Part shown: positions 63,829-64,000 of the stretch, piece by piece | Position numbering within the stretch: position 1 is the stretch's first letter | Layout of the letters: the number at the start of each line of letters is the position of its first letter | Assembly: GCF_009766005.1 (NCBI RefSeq) | Contig: NZ_LMUK01000024.1 | Span: 274,441-338,440 of the forward strand | Reading direction: 5' to 3' | Length of the DNA stretch: 64,000 nt | From: Bradyrhizobium sp. S69 | Lineage (GTDB): Bacteria > Pseudomonadota > Alphaproteobacteria > Rhizobiales > Xanthobacteraceae | Program-made: the position numbers and the translations under genes | Notes under the pieces: generated by a model | Told to the model about the DNA's origin: nothing | The model's database searches: none | Seen by the model: only the letters and a program-made list of their open reading frames with translations

Positions 63829-63967
63829 CTGGAGCGTTTTCGAGCCAACGGGTCGCGCGAACGCGCGCCCGATGACAGGCTCCGTGGGTACCGGTTCGCG
63901 TCAAGAAAACGCGTCAAACAGGAATCTAGAGCCCCGTTCTGATTCCATCAGAACCGGGCTCTAGACC
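63829..63967 (-). repeat. Two-module dispersed repeat, copy C, inverted and expanded
   Basis: Read on the minus strand it gives the hairpin (CTAGAGCC.. TTCTGAT / ATCAGAAC..GGCTCTAG), then GACGCGTTTTCTTGACGCG and AACCGGTACC. About 35 extra bases follow before the terminal GAAAACGCTC block. It is the most diverged full copy. Confidence 0.75.
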
Positions 63968-63970
63968 GGT

Positions 63971-64000
63971 TCAGGCGCCGCTTTCCCGGATCACCACCGC
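63971..64000 (-). CDS. C-terminal end of a gene cut by the window edge
   Basis: Nine codons and a TGA read AVVIRESGA on the minus strand. The end resembles C-termini of LacI-type regulators, but too little is present to name it. It would be upstream of, and in the same direction as, the TolC gene. Confidence 0.3.
   Translation of the reverse strand, partial: AVVIRESGA

Overview
The window is a GC-rich, densely coded chromosomal segment. It most likely comes from a Bradyrhizobium-type alphaproteobacterium (Nitrobacteraceae). I infer this from the protein set (an xseB-dxs-tlyA-methyltransferase run, a ClpS variant, DUF1194/DUF1499/RT0821 proteins, many acyl-CoA enzymes and an orphan LivK-type binding protein) and from the many short inverted-repeat elements between genes. 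I see no rRNA, tRNA, CRISPR array, transposase or prophage. The assignment rests on recognition, not on a search.

Layout. 1-3.9 kb: the edge of a ring-cleaving dioxygenase gene that appears frameshifted, an enoyl-CoA hydratase, an exported 5'-nucleotidase and an HDAC-family hydrolase. 4-9.5 kb: xseB, dxs, a nucleoside deoxyribosyltransferase, tlyA and an Fe-S RNA methyltransferase, all on +. 9.7-16.5 kb: envelope and housekeeping genes (RlpA-like lipoprotein, DUF1194 protein, di-haem cytochrome c, clpS, a class III cyclase, aroC, a phosphatase). 16.8-25.4 kb: an ECF sigma/anti-sigma pair, a CbpA-type DnaJ protein, pdxH, an SDR, CorA, an L,D-transpeptidase and an extensin-like protein. 25.5-33.2 kb: an acyl-CoA synthetase, a DUF1499 protein, an MBL hydrolase, glutaryl-CoA dehydrogenase, a RibB/RibA-like fusion and an aminotransferase. 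33.3-43.6 kb: a tiny His-rich secreted protein missed by usual length cut-offs, an AKR, an SDR, a DegP protease, an exported GH16-GH1 glucanase/glucosidase pair, the pxpABC 5-oxoprolinase operon and cytochrome b561. 44.5-60.8 kb: a large acyl-CoA catabolic cluster. 61-63.7 kb: an adaptor/TolC export pair. The right edge holds the last codons of another gene.

The most interesting item is the catabolic cluster between about 44.5 and 60.8 kb. It combines a CoA ligase, a CoA transferase, two acyl-CoA dehydrogenases, two enoyl-CoA hydratases, a thiolase, an FMN nitronate-monooxygenase-type enzyme, two SDRs whose catalytic Tyr position is Phe, a GST, a DsbA-like isomerase, an enoyl-thioester reductase-like protein and a periplasmic binding protein. 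Its only regulator gene is an HxlR-family repressor. Four of its intergenic regions carry five copies of a 15-bp dyad (GTTCY-N5-RRAAC), three of them perfect (GTTCT-N5-AGAAC). Two of the perfect copies share 22 identical bases. I propose that the HxlR protein controls the whole cluster through these sites; the substrate is unknown.

The non-coding space is otherwise dominated by at least seven families of short palindromic repeats. Several of them sit at convergent gene ends, where they may act as terminators. Short 14-16 bp tandem triplications also lie directly upstream of two enoyl-CoA hydratase genes.
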